From an uncultured Oscillospiraceae bacterium (GTDB taxonomy: Bacteria; Bacillota; Clostridia; Oscillospirales; Acutalibacteraceae): DNA of 64,000 bases. A program made the position numbers and the translations under genes. The stretch is from contig UQWL01000002.1 of the NCBI GenBank assembly GCA_900544715.1, positions 186,001-250,000 of the forward strand, in the 5' to 3' direction. The notes under the pieces are model-generated. The model was not told where the DNA came from. It was given only the letters and a program-made list of their open reading frames with translations, and made no database searches. Positions 1 through 7,413 of this stretch are shown here, one piece after another (within the stretch, counting starts at the first letter, position 1; each line of letters begins with the position of its first letter).

Positions 1-2
1 AT

Positions 3-716
3 TGTTATGCGGAATATATGAAGCGTTTTTCTGGGCATTCAAGAGATGAATGGGGAGATTTTGTAGATGTAAAAATATGTGACAAAGATGTAAATGCAAG
101 TTTATATTCCGAAAATGAAACAATTCTTTTTGGATCAGTAACAGATGCATATAATCCATTTGAAAAAAAATATGAAAAAACAAGAAGAATTTTAGAACAA
201 CTTGTATCATGTAAGGCACGAATTGAAATATTAACAAAGTCGGATCTTATTTTACGGGACATAGATATTTTGAAAAAAATACCCAATGTTTATGTGGGTA
301 TTTCTATGAATACAACAGACGATGCTTTTCGTAAAGAAATTGAACCTTTTGCTTCTAGTATAGAAAAGCGTATCAATACTTTGGATACATTACATAAGGA
401 AGGAATACCAACATATTTATTTATGTCACCAATATTTCCGGGATTAAGTGATTGTAAGGAAGTTATTGATAAAACCCATAGGTTTATTAATTATGTTTGT
501 TTTGAAAATTTGAATTTGCGGGGAGCATACTTGCCCAGAGTAATGGATTATATTAAAGAGTCATATTCAGAATATCAAGATATGTATAAGTCGATATATT
601 GGAATAAAAGTATTACATATTGGGAAAATTTAAAAATCGAACTAGAAAAATACTGTAAAGAGCTTGGTGTGGAATATAGATTTTATTTTTACCATGAGAA
701 GATAAAGAAAAAATGA
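3..716 (+). CDS. Radical SAM protein, SPL-like family (5' partial)
   Basis: The frame is open from the window edge, so the start lies outside. The first visible residues are CYAEYM, which fit the end of a radical SAM CxxxCxYC cluster motif in proteins related to spore photoproduct lyase; KRFSGH followed by WGDFVDVK just after it is typical of that group, as is GSVTDAYNPFEKKYEKTR further on. The first two cluster cysteines are off the window. A 4Fe-4S/SAM enzyme is therefore expected, substrate unknown. Similar proteins travel on mobile elements as paired radical SAM genes; whether a partner lies upstream cannot be seen. The stop overlaps an ATG (ATGA at 713-716) that opens a degraded reading frame. 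Confidence 0.75.
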   Translation, partial: CYAEYMKRFSGHSRDEWGDFVDVKICDKDVNASLYSENETILFGSVTDAYNPFEKKYEKTRRILEQLVSCKARIEILTKSDLILRDIDILKKIPNVYVGISMNTTDDAFRKEIEPFASSIEKRINTLDTLHKEGIPTYLFMSPIFPGLSDCKEVIDKTHRFINYVCFENLNLRGAYLPRVMDYIKESYSEYQDMYKSIYWNKSITYWENLKIELEKYCKELGVEYRFYFYHEKIKKK

Positions 717-847
717 CAATAGATCGTTTTAGATTGATGATGTGAAAGCGGCACTGTTTTTTTGAGGAAATGATGGTAATCACAGAGTTGTTGGGCGTAG
801 GATATGAACGGACATTTGTTTTGTCGAATGGAGAAAGAATTAGGTGA
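713..847 (+). pseudogene. Short broken reading frame between the radical SAM and DUF4238 genes
   Basis: An ATG at 713 overlaps the preceding stop, as in a coupled gene, but the frame closes after ten codons. A second frame with ATGs at 770 and 773 runs to a TGA at 845-847 and ends FVLSNGERIR; a third frame between them reads DDVKAALFF. Joining these frames would give one continuous peptide of about 40 residues, so this may be a small gene damaged by two frameshifts. I do not recognise the product, and the pieces are short enough that chance is possible. Confidence 0.25.
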
Positions 848-852
848 TAATT

Positions 853-1875
853 ATGGACACTCAAGCGAAATACCATCATTTGGTGCCGCAGACATATATG
901 TCCGCATGGGCAAATAATGCAGGCACACTGCAAATAGAGTTTTTAAATAATCCAGGTGTTATTGATCCAAAAAACAAAGAGAATATTGCAGGCATAACAG
1001 ATTACCATTCCATAAAGGCAGGAATGGTAATTTGCACGAAAGAGGATGCTGATAAACTATTCGTTCCTTTGGCAAACTATGCTGTAGAAATAGATGGACA
1101 GATTGTTACGGATACATTGGAGATGAATCAGAAATTTTATGATTTTGATGCTTGGGTAATTAGGCGTAGCGATGGTTCTCTTGTAAGCAAAAAGGCAGTC
1201 AAACGTGAAATCGAAAAAATAAAGATTAAAGATATCGAATCAAACTGGTCGATTAAATATGAAAATAAATGGAATAAAGTTGTAAGCGATTTGGAATCTG
1301 TTATATTCACATCAAAATCAGACAGTGTAAAAGCCATACACAAGGACTATTTAATGAAGTTTTTTGTCGCTTTAGATTGGAGAAGTATTCAGTCCAACGA
1401 TGAATTTCAAAGGGCATTTCGACCATTTGCAGAAGCCTTACTTGACGAAATTGAAATACCAGAAAATGAGAGGTTTTTGCCAAGTTTAAAAACTGCGGCA
1501 GATGAAATGAAACATAGTTTACTTCTGAAATTTTACAGAAAATATCTCAATGATGAAGGTATTATTTATACTCATGCAATGGAAAGTTTAAAACATACAA
1601 ATTTTCATTTTCTGATTTCAGATGGTCCAACGTACTTTGATACGTCTAATAATCCATCTTTTATTTTTGTTAGAGATGATGGGTTAAAAGCAGGTCTTAT
1701 GCCTATAACGCCTTATATTCTCATGGCACAGGGGAAGTGTACTGATGACGAAAATAAATACTATATTACACATATTACAGACGAGGCTGTAAAAAAATAT
1801 AATGGGATAATCAGAACTAATGCTAATGAATTTGTGATTCATCCTGATTTAGAGCTGATAAATAAAAGCCGTTAA
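853..1875 (+). CDS. DUF4238 domain protein
   Basis: About 340 residues. The N-terminus carries HHLVPQTYMSAW, the H-x-x-P-x-x-Y-(L/M)-x-x-[WF] signature of the DUF4238 family, whose members are scattered among phage- and island-borne genes and have no proven function. The middle is charged and helical, and the last third has a SDGPTYFDTS...ITPYILM stretch shared by the family. I chose ATG 853 because AGGTGA lies five bases upstream; a GTG at 844 in the same frame is possible. It is AT-rich like its neighbours, with no signal peptide or membrane segment. HNH-like or nuclease activity has been suggested by the histidine motif only, and that is inference. Confidence 0.7.
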   Translation: MDTQAKYHHLVPQTYMSAWANNAGTLQIEFLNNPGVIDPKNKENIAGITDYHSIKAGMVICTKEDADKLFVPLANYAVEIDGQIVTDTLEMNQKFYDFDAWVIRRSDGSLVSKKAVKREIEKIKIKDIESNWSIKYENKWNKVVSDLESVIFTSKSDSVKAIHKDYLMKFFVALDWRSIQSNDEFQRAFRPFAEALLDEIEIPENERFLPSLKTAADEMKHSLLLKFYRKYLNDEGIIYTHAMESLKHTNFHFLISDGPTYFDTSNNPSFIFVRDDGLKAGLMPITPYILMAQGKCTDDENKYYITHITDEAVKKYNGIIRTNANEFVIHPDLELINKSR

Positions 1876-1909
1876 TTTGTGTATTCAAAGCAAAATACGC
1901 GGCTTTTAT
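1862..1909 (+). terminator. Possible terminator after the DUF4238 gene
   Basis: A perfect 10-bp inverted repeat (ATAAAAGCCG / CGGCTTTTAT) encloses a second small repeat (GTATT / AATAC at 1881-1898). It overlaps the stop codon and lacks a clean T-run, so termination is only plausible. Confidence 0.35.
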
Positions 1910-2279
1910 AGTATGGTTAAGTAGATAAGTTTCCACTAACAGATAAAACACAAAAATGACAGTCGATATGTTGCCGAGAACAGAAACGGGGAAATGACGT
2001 ACTTTTCATTTCCTCGTGCCAGAAAGTGCTTGCAAACAGATCAAGCACTCTGTAAATATGCTATTGGTTATCCTGTGTAGGAAATAATACTCCGATGATT
2101 ATGGGAATCTGATTAAATCTTTTACGAAGACGACCCTCCCAATCAGAACTTCGGTGCAATGCACTGTGTTTCCGAACAGAGAGCAGGAGGGTAAGAAAAA
2201 GAGTCAAGAACTGATTGTTAGGTAATGAACAAATTATCTGATAACTCTCGAAAAACACCATCAAATCTCTATAACCCCA
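1910..2279. other. Non-coding stretch with several inverted repeats
   Basis: No convincing gene. Three hairpins can be drawn: GGAAATGA/TCATTTCC (1990-2013), AGTGCTTG/CAAGCACT (2025-2049) and a nested structure at 2133-2192 in which ACCCTCC pairs with GGAGGGT around an inner TTCGG/CCGAA stem. Together with the broken genes on both sides this suggests remains of a mobile element, but no transposase reading frame is visible. Confidence 0.4.
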
Positions 2280-2308
2280 TTGACTTCCTAACCCAAATCT
2301 GCTATTAT
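2280..2308 (+). promoter_or_regulatory. Sigma-A type promoter
   Basis: TTGACT at 2280-2285 and TATTAT at 2303-2308 are spaced by exactly 17 bases; TATAAT also occurs at 2306-2311. Transcription would start near 2315, directly in front of the hairpin at 2322-2352. Confidence 0.55.
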
Positions 2309-2321
2309 AATTATACAGTAA

Positions 2322-2359
2322 AGCGGTGCAGGGAAACTCTCCCCGCACTGCTCGTTTTT
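2322..2359 (+). terminator. Rho-independent terminator or attenuator of a short leader
   Basis: AGCGGTGCAGGG pairs with CCCCGCACTGCT over a 7-base loop with two mismatches, followed by a six-T run after a C-G pair of bases. It lies only about 7 bases after the predicted start of transcription, so it would yield a very short RNA unless read through. Confidence 0.55.
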
Positions 2360-2406
2360 TCCAGATGCAATGTACATTGGGTGAGTAAAAATTTTGAGCG
2401 GAAACG

Positions 2407-2448
2407 AGCCCGCAAAGGCGCAGTATTACTTGGGTTTCGCGGGCTTTT
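2407..2448 (+). terminator. Second hairpin with T-run
   Basis: AGCCCGC (2407-2413) pairs with GCGGGCT (2439-2445), extended by AAA/TTT, and is followed by TTTT. It sits between the attenuated leader and the helicase remnant. Confidence 0.45.
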
Positions 2449-2486
2449 AACGTTCGATTGGGGCCCTAATCGGGATAAAAGGCTGT

Positions 2487-2999
2487 TTGTATCCCCAATT
2501 CTTGCAAGAGTTTGGGAGGGAAAATGGAAGAATAAAAAATGTATTTTACTTTGGTAATTGGTTCAATATTGTGCAGAAGTTTGTACCGAAGACATCTATA
2601 TTTGAATTCACTCATCCATATAGAACAACGAATAATGATCCACTCATGGTGTGGGATCGCGTACGCCAACTAAACGACACTATCTTAGGATCACTGGTGA
2701 TGAATAGCTATGTAGCCAGACTCGATGAATCTATATTTAATCACAGCGGGGACGATGAGATTGATGAAGATGATGACGACAATGACTCGACAGTAGTGCC
2801 TTTTCAGGTCGCCTATGCTGTTTCTATTCATAAGGCACAGGGCCTAGAGTATGATTCTGTTAAGATCATCATAACAAATGAAACCGAGGAGCGAATTACA
2901 CATAATATTTTCTGTACGGCGTTTCTAGATATTATATTCGTAAAGTCCTGTAGAAAAAAACTGGGATTATACATAAATTCTCAGCAGTATAGTTTTTGA
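2487..2999 (+). pseudogene. Remnant of a UvrD/Rep-like helicase (C-terminal part)
   Basis: The frame encodes about 170 residues. VAYAVSIHKAQGLEYDSVKI is the C-terminal motif of UvrD_C_2-type superfamily 1 helicases (IHKAQG...YD.V.I), but there is no Walker A or other N-terminal motif. An upstream part (NIVQKFV...FEFTHPYRTTNND) also looks like the helicase core, then GDDEI jumps to DEDDDDNDS, as if an internal segment were deleted. After NIFCTA the expected TRA motif is replaced by unrelated residues, so the end is also damaged. It is almost certainly not functional. The first residues, overlapping a second frame, may not belong to it. Confidence 0.6.
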
Positions 3000-3019
3000 A
3001 TATTATATCCATAATATTC
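2998..3019. repeat. AT-rich inverted repeat
   Basis: GAATATTAT and ATAATATTC form a perfect 9-bp stem around ATCC, just before the stronger hairpin at 3025-3063. Confidence 0.4.
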
Positions 3020-3024
3020 AAGAA

Positions 3025-3063
3025 ACACAGAGGAGACTACCGTTACGGTAGTCTCCTCTGTGT
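3025..3063 (+). terminator. Very strong hairpin, likely bidirectional terminator
   Basis: An 18-bp perfect stem (ACACAGAGGAGACTACCG and its complement) closes on a 3-base loop. It follows the helicase remnant. The T-run is poor (ATTTAAG), so it may equally be the end of a small mobile element. Confidence 0.6.
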
Positions 3064-3109
3064 ATTTAAGCATATTTATTAGCTAAAACTGTGAAAAGGA
3101 GAATGAACT

Positions 3110-3485
3110 TTGACAAGTGAACTACTGTATGCATGGAAATTGCCGATGAAGGAAGGCCATACAATGGTGATTCTTTCAGGAGATTCCATAGAATGCTTTC
3201 ATCCTGTAGGAATCAGGACATTGCTGTATTTGCTGGATATAATCCACGCTTATTAAAAAATTCCAAAATTTCTGATAGGGGGGTGGAAAAGCAGCGGCAA
3301 TGCTTTTCGGCTTAGGTCAAGCAGAAGAAATTGATGCGGAAATTGTAAGCGATTCTGCAAAGTAGATTTTGACAGATGCGGGGATCCATTTTAGCTTTGG
3401 CAGCAGTATTCCTTATATTAAAAATAGGATAGGGGATGGCATGTGCACAATGGAAGGCCTGTTTCTCCGTGAACTCGCGCTCTGA
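3110..3485 (+). pseudogene. Broken DUF1893 gene
   Basis: Two frames together spell a DUF1893 protein. From TTG 3110 (AAGGAG eight bases upstream) the frame reads SELLYAWKLPMKEGHTMVIL and then FHPVGIRTLLYLLD before losing the frame. From 3282 another frame gives GGKAAAMLFGLGQAEEIDAE, has an in-frame TAG at 3363-3365, and continues with a GIHFSFGSSIPYIKNR segment and GDGMCTMEG to a TGA at 3483-3485. GKAAA and PYIxNRxGxGMCxME are the family hallmarks. The frame change falls near a run of six G (3278-3283). The family has a cytidine-deaminase-like fold and no firmly known role. The gene is dead by at least one frameshift and one stop. Confidence 0.65.
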
Positions 3486-3605
3486 CGCATGAATAATTTT
3501 ACAGAAGAAAGTGGAAGAAATAAATAACCAATATAATACTAAGTAAAACATGGATGGTAGATTTACTATAAATATTAGTATATACATTTAATTATATGAA
3601 TAGTA
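3486..3605. other. AT-rich spacer
   Basis: No gene, hairpin or repeat recognised between the DUF1893 remnant and the accD promoter. Confidence 0.4.
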
Positions 3606-3633
3606 TTGACATATTATGTCTAAGATGTATTAT
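3606..3633 (+). promoter_or_regulatory. Promoter of the accD-accA pair
   Basis: TTGACA at 3606-3611 and TATTAT at 3628-3633 with a 16-base spacer, about 80 bases before the accD start. Confidence 0.5.
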
Positions 3634-3713
3634 AAAGGCAAATATTATCGAATAAATAGATACCAAATAAAAGTATAATTATTTAAGAATGAATAATCGT
3701 TAGGGATGATTCG

Positions 3714-4427
3714 ATGGAGGATAATATCGGTCGGGAACTAACAGTCCGTTTTAAAGTGCAATCAATACTAGATCAAAAAAGCTTTAGAGAGTTTTCAGTG
3801 AATTATAATACAAGAAATATTTTATCGTTTACAGGATACGATGAGAAAATAAAAAAAGCAAAAGAAGCATGTGGAGAAGTGGAGTCTGTTATAACAGGAA
3901 TTGGGAAAATAAGTGGTTTTAAAAGCGTAATTATTGCATTAGAACCTTTATTTATGATGGGAAGCATGGGGCTAATTACAGGAGAAAAAGTTGCAAAAGC
4001 TTTTGAGTACGCGACGCAGAAGAAGCTACCGGTTATCTCATTCAGTGCTTCCGGCGGGGCGCGTATGCAAGAGGGCATATTTTCATTAATGCAGATGGTT
4101 AAAACGGCTGGGGCTGTTTCTCAACATAGTCAAAAGGGGTTACTATACAGCTCTATTATCTGCGATCCGACGCTTGGGGGCGTTACGGCAAGCTATGCAT
4201 CTTTAGGTGATATTATTATAGCCGAATCGGGGGCAAGGTATGGTTTTACAGGCAAAAAAATTATTGAGCAAACCACGCACGAATTGCTGCCGGATGATTT
4301 TCAAACGGCTGAATATGCTCTTAAGCATGGAATGGTGGACCTTGTGGTGAAAAAAGAAGATTTAAGGGATATGATAGTTAAATTAATAAGATTGCATAAA
4401 GGTGGGGGTGCGCTATCGAAGCATTAA
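3714..4427 (+). CDS. accD: Acetyl-CoA carboxylase carboxyltransferase beta-like subunit, no zinc finger
   Basis: 237 residues against about 280 in standard AccD. It would transfer carboxyl from carboxybiotin to acetyl-CoA, giving malonyl-CoA, as a heterotetramer with AccA. Core motifs are present: GSMG at 83-86, SGGARMQEG at 113-121, DPTLGGVTAS at 151-160. The N-terminal four-cysteine zinc ribbon that normally precedes the RFKVQSILD segment is absent; no CxxC occurs before residue 50 and the region upstream is non-coding. AGGG eight bases ahead is a weak ribosome site. accA follows immediately. No accB or accC is in the window, so the biotin parts must come from elsewhere, or the acyl substrate differs. 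Confidence 0.85.
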   Translation: MEDNIGRELTVRFKVQSILDQKSFREFSVNYNTRNILSFTGYDEKIKKAKEACGEVESVITGIGKISGFKSVIIALEPLFMMGSMGLITGEKVAKAFEYATQKKLPVISFSASGGARMQEGIFSLMQMVKTAGAVSQHSQKGLLYSSIICDPTLGGVTASYASLGDIIIAESGARYGFTGKKIIEQTTHELLPDDFQTAEYALKHGMVDLVVKKEDLRDMIVKLIRLHKGGGALSKH

Positions 4428-5212
4428 ATTGTATTCGGTTATTAAAACAAAAGGAGCGGCCAAATGCAAAATATTACATAGATTTTTTGTTTCGAGACTT
4501 TGTTGAGTTGTGTGGTGACAGATTATATGGCAACGATACTTCCATTATCGGGGGATTTGCTGAATATGATGGTGTTCCTGTTACTGTGATTGGTCAAATC
4601 AGAGGGAATACATTAGAAGAAAATATAAAGTTCAATTTTTCTATGAGTAAACCGGAAGGCTACCGTAAAGCGTTACGGCTGATGAAGCAGGCAGAAAAAT
4701 TTCATCGCCCCGTTATATGCTTTGTTGATACGCTTGGCGCTTATCCGGGAGAAGAGGCGGAAGAACGCGGGCAAGGTTCAGCCATAGCAAATTGCTTAAT
4801 GGAATCACTAAATTTACAAACAGTTATTATCAGCGTACTCATAGGCAATGGCGGTAGCGGAGGAGCACTGGCGTTTTGCGTTGCGGATAAGATTTTTGCA
4901 TTGGAAAACGCGATGCTTGGAGTTATTTCACCTAAAGCTTGTTCCAATATATTGTGGAAGGATTTTTCAAGAGAAGCTGAAGCTGCGGAATTGTTGAAGA
5001 TGACTGCGGATCATTTAGAAAGGTATGGTATTATTGACGGAATTATACCAGAACCTCCAGGAGGGGCGCAGGTGAACCCGCAATTAACCGCCAAAGAGGT
5101 CGATAAGGTGATCTCTGCAAGTATGTTTCAGTTGATGAAAGTCCCAGTTAAAAAGTTAGTTAAAGAGCGTATTTTTAAATTTCAAACTATTGGTCGAGAG
5201 TATCTTTCGTAG
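4415..5212 (+). CDS. accA: Acetyl-CoA carboxylase carboxyltransferase alpha-like subunit, start codon lost
   Basis: Alpha partner of the preceding gene: RDFVELCGDR, PEGYRKALRLMKQAEKF, FVDTLGAYPGEEAEERGQ and IGNGGSGGALA followed by VISPKACSNILWKD are all AccA landmarks. The first simple start codon is TTG 4487, but the same frame upstream still encodes AccA residues (EALNCIRLLKQKERPNAKYY), matching the usual start of short clostridial AccA. At the position of the expected ATG there is ATC (4415-4417), overlapping the end of accD by 13 bases and preceded by GGTGGGGGTG. So the gene either uses a rare start, begins at TTG 4487 shortened by 24 residues, or carries an ATG-to-ATC change. End at 241 residues from TTG. 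Confidence 0.8.
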   Translation: MEALNCIRLLKQKERPNAKYYIDFLFRDFVELCGDRLYGNDTSIIGGFAEYDGVPVTVIGQIRGNTLEENIKFNFSMSKPEGYRKALRLMKQAEKFHRPVICFVDTLGAYPGEEAEERGQGSAIANCLMESLNLQTVIISVLIGNGGSGGALAFCVADKIFALENAMLGVISPKACSNILWKDFSREAEAAELLKMTADHLERYGIIDGIIPEPPGGAQVNPQLTAKEVDKVISASMFQLMKVPVKKLVKERIFKFQTIGREYLS

Positions 5213-5275
5213 CATAGTGTCAATAATGAAAAGAAATCATATGCTTCAATCCATGTTCCGGCAGGTTGAAATACA

Positions 5276-6487
5276 GTGGTTTTAAGTTTAAAAAACAGCA
5301 AAATGCTTTTTAAAGCACAAGAAAAATATACAAAGATGGATAAGCTTTTTCACTTTTACCGTGATTTTTTAGTTGATTATAAATCCGGCAAAGAGGTGCG
5401 TATTTATAAGGAGAAAAAACTGATTCAAAAAGAAGCTTCCGAAAAATTATTAGATGATGGTGAAAAAATACTTCGTGAAGTTTCGAGTAAAACAGCAAAA
5501 TCAAACTCTTATATTGCAATAATTGGAACGATTATTGGGTTTGGTGTTTATCTTTACATAGGTATTAAAGGCTTATATGGCCTGATTGGCGTTGAAGATT
5601 TAGTTCTATATATTGGTGCGTTTATGCAGGCAATACAAGGGCTTACCTCTATTTCCATCACATTGGGCCAAGGGAACGAGTTAGTTCCTAATTTAAAATA
5701 TTTCTTTGACATAGTACAGACCAAAAGAGAAAAGCAATATGGACAGCGGACTATTGATAGCAGCCATATTGAAATTGAGTTTCGGCATGTATCCTTTAAG
5801 TATCCGGCGGGTGATGCGTATGTTATAAAGGATGTATCCTTAAAGATATCAGATCAAGAACGGTTGGCAATCGTAGGCCGTAACGGCAGCGGAAAAACAA
5901 CGTTTATTAAACTTCTTTGCAGGCTTTATGACCCAACTTCTGGTGAAATTTTGGTTAATGGAGTTAACATAAAAGAATTAACCAAGGAGTGCTGTTTCGG
6001 GCTATATTCTATTGTTTTTCAGGATTTTAAGCTTTTTGCCCTTTCTCTGGCGGACAATGTGACATTAAGTATCAATAAGGACAAAAAAGCTTTAGATATG
6101 GCTTTGGAAAAATCCGGAATTAAAGATTGGGTTTCCACACTTCCATTGCAGGAAAATACATATCTGTATAAAGATTTGGATCAAGGCGGTATCGATATTT
6201 CCGGAGGGGAAGCCCAAAAGGTTGCCTTGGCTAGGGCAATCTATAAAAATGCACCAATTACAATCTTAGATGAACCAACAGCAGCGCTAGATCCTATCGC
6301 GGAATATCACATATATAAGCAATTGGATCATGTGTTTTTAAAAAGAACATCTATTTTTATTTCCCATAGACTATCCTCCTGCAAGTTTTGCGATACAATT
6401 GTTGTGTTTAATAAGGGGCAGATTGTTCAAACAGGTTTACACAATCAATTGTTAACAGATAAGGAAGGGGAATATTACCGACTTTAG
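5276..6487 (+). CDS. ABC exporter lacking its N-terminal membrane half
   Basis: 403 residues, whereas fused exporters of this kind have about 580-600. What remains is the second half of the membrane domain (helices near 78-102 and 108-130) and a complete ATPase: Walker A GRNGSGKTT at 201-209, signature ISGGEAQ at 308-314, Walker B ITILDE near 329, switch histidine H364. The GTG start has no good ribosome site and an in-frame TGA lies just upstream at 5267-5269, so the first helices are missing rather than overlooked. Exporters of this type move peptides or lipids. With accDA it may be the rest of a biosynthetic locus. Likely a truncated pseudogene. Confidence 0.7.
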   Translation: MVLSLKNSKMLFKAQEKYTKMDKLFHFYRDFLVDYKSGKEVRIYKEKKLIQKEASEKLLDDGEKILREVSSKTAKSNSYIAIIGTIIGFGVYLYIGIKGLYGLIGVEDLVLYIGAFMQAIQGLTSISITLGQGNELVPNLKYFFDIVQTKREKQYGQRTIDSSHIEIEFRHVSFKYPAGDAYVIKDVSLKISDQERLAIVGRNGSGKTTFIKLLCRLYDPTSGEILVNGVNIKELTKECCFGLYSIVFQDFKLFALSLADNVTLSINKDKKALDMALEKSGIKDWVSTLPLQENTYLYKDLDQGGIDISGGEAQKVALARAIYKNAPITILDEPTAALDPIAEYHIYKQLDHVFLKRTSIFISHRLSSCKFCDTIVVFNKGQIVQTGLHNQLLTDKEGEYYRL

Positions 6488-6645
6488 AATGCCCAAGCAC
6501 AATATTATATTAAAGAATGAACCATCTAAAGTTTTATTTTTATCCCCGCTTATTATCCAAAGTCTGTTTATGAAATCATCCCTAAAAAGAGAGTGTTTCG
6601 TGTTATCAACGGAATATTCTTTCAAAAATTAGCAGTAATATATTG

Positions 6646-6688
6646 AAAACGACAGCAGTATCACATTGGATGTTGTTGCCGTTTTTTT
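6646..6688 (+). terminator. Terminator downstream of the ABC exporter remnant
   Basis: AAAACG-ACAGCA pairs with TGTTG-C-CGTTTT around a roughly 18-base loop, followed by seven T. Confidence 0.5.
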
Positions 6689-6843
6689 CTAAACAGCCAT
6701 CATGTGAAAGAGATTAGTGGAGTAACGATGTAATTTATCCCGTTTGGGCATGACACACCTTGGATTGGCAGCATAAAAAGCCGAATCTTCATAGAGGGTG
6801 TTTCATCATGTGAACCTAACGATTAAGCCGAATGAATAGAGAA

Positions 6844-6877
6844 AAAGGGGTGCACCTTAAAAGCGGCGCACCCCTTT
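6844..6877 (-). terminator. Terminator of tspO
   Basis: AAAGGGGTGC and GCACCCCTTT form a 10-bp stem; on the minus strand the stem runs into TTTTTC, six bases after the tspO stop. Confidence 0.75.
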
Positions 6878-6882
6878 GGGTT

Positions 6883-7356
6883 TTAATTTAAAATTGCCAC
6901 GCCTGCTGTTAAATATCCGGCGAAGGTGACCCAGAGGAGATATGGGATTTGTAATAGCGCCGCTTTCCTGCTGATGTTGGAGAACATGACGATCATCGTC
7001 AGGATCAGGAACCAGAGCACGATCAGCCACGCAAAAGAAAACCAATACCATTGCTTGTTGAAAAAGAAGATGGACCAGAGCAGATTGAATATCAGCTGAA
7101 CGCCATAAATGATAAGCGCATTGCGTTTGCGGTCGCTGTTTGCGTCCGAGGTGTAGACTAGATAGGCGGAAATGCCCATCAGAAGAAACAAAATCGTCCA
7201 GACGATACCAAATACCCAGGCGGGTGGTGAAAGCGGCGGAAGGTTTAGGCCAGCGTAGACGGCCTTCATATTGTTCATAGTGAAAAGCGCGGAAGCGGCG
7301 CCCACTCCCAGGCTGATGAGCAGATTCACAACCAGCGGCTTCCATTTGATAATCAT
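6883..7356 (-). CDS. tspO: TspO/MBR family tryptophan-rich sensory protein
   Basis: 157 residues with five predicted membrane helices, the normal size for bacterial TspO, an inner-membrane protein that binds porphyrins and related tetrapyrroles. Family features include the NLPPLSPPAWVFGIVWTILF segment after helix 1 and the W-rich loop NLLWSIFFFNKQWYWF. The start has an acceptable GGAGC ribosome site (TAAAGGAGCTGGTGCG before the ATG). It stands alone between two terminators, so it is probably monocistronic. It marks the first clearly intact, GC-richer gene after the decayed left end. Confidence 0.9.
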   Translation of the reverse strand: MIIKWKPLVVNLLISLGVGAASALFTMNNMKAVYAGLNLPPLSPPAWVFGIVWTILFLLMGISAYLVYTSDANSDRKRNALIIYGVQLIFNLLWSIFFFNKQWYWFSFAWLIVLWFLILTMIVMFSNISRKAALLQIPYLLWVTFAGYLTAGVAILN

Positions 7357-7413
7357 ATCGCACCAGCTCCTTTACAGGAGTAGTATACGTTCAGCGGGAT
7401 TGTTTTATGAATA

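Larger units (their letters stand above)
6488..6882. other. Mostly non-coding stretch closing the AT-rich region
   Basis: A 47-codon open frame starts at ATG 6489, right after the ABC gene, and ends at TAG 6630-6632; it has no ribosome site and no recognisable product. The rest contains the two terminators listed separately and no other recognisable element. Base composition becomes visibly GC-richer at the far end. Confidence 0.4.

Noticed and set aside
2225..2557. Plus-strand 110-codon frame over the promoter/attenuator region
   Set aside because: It crosses a promoter and two terminators and has no protein-like composition.
3278..3290. Programmed frameshift at the G6 run in the DUF1893 remnant
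   Set aside because: A separate in-frame TAG downstream means that shifting alone would not yield a full protein.
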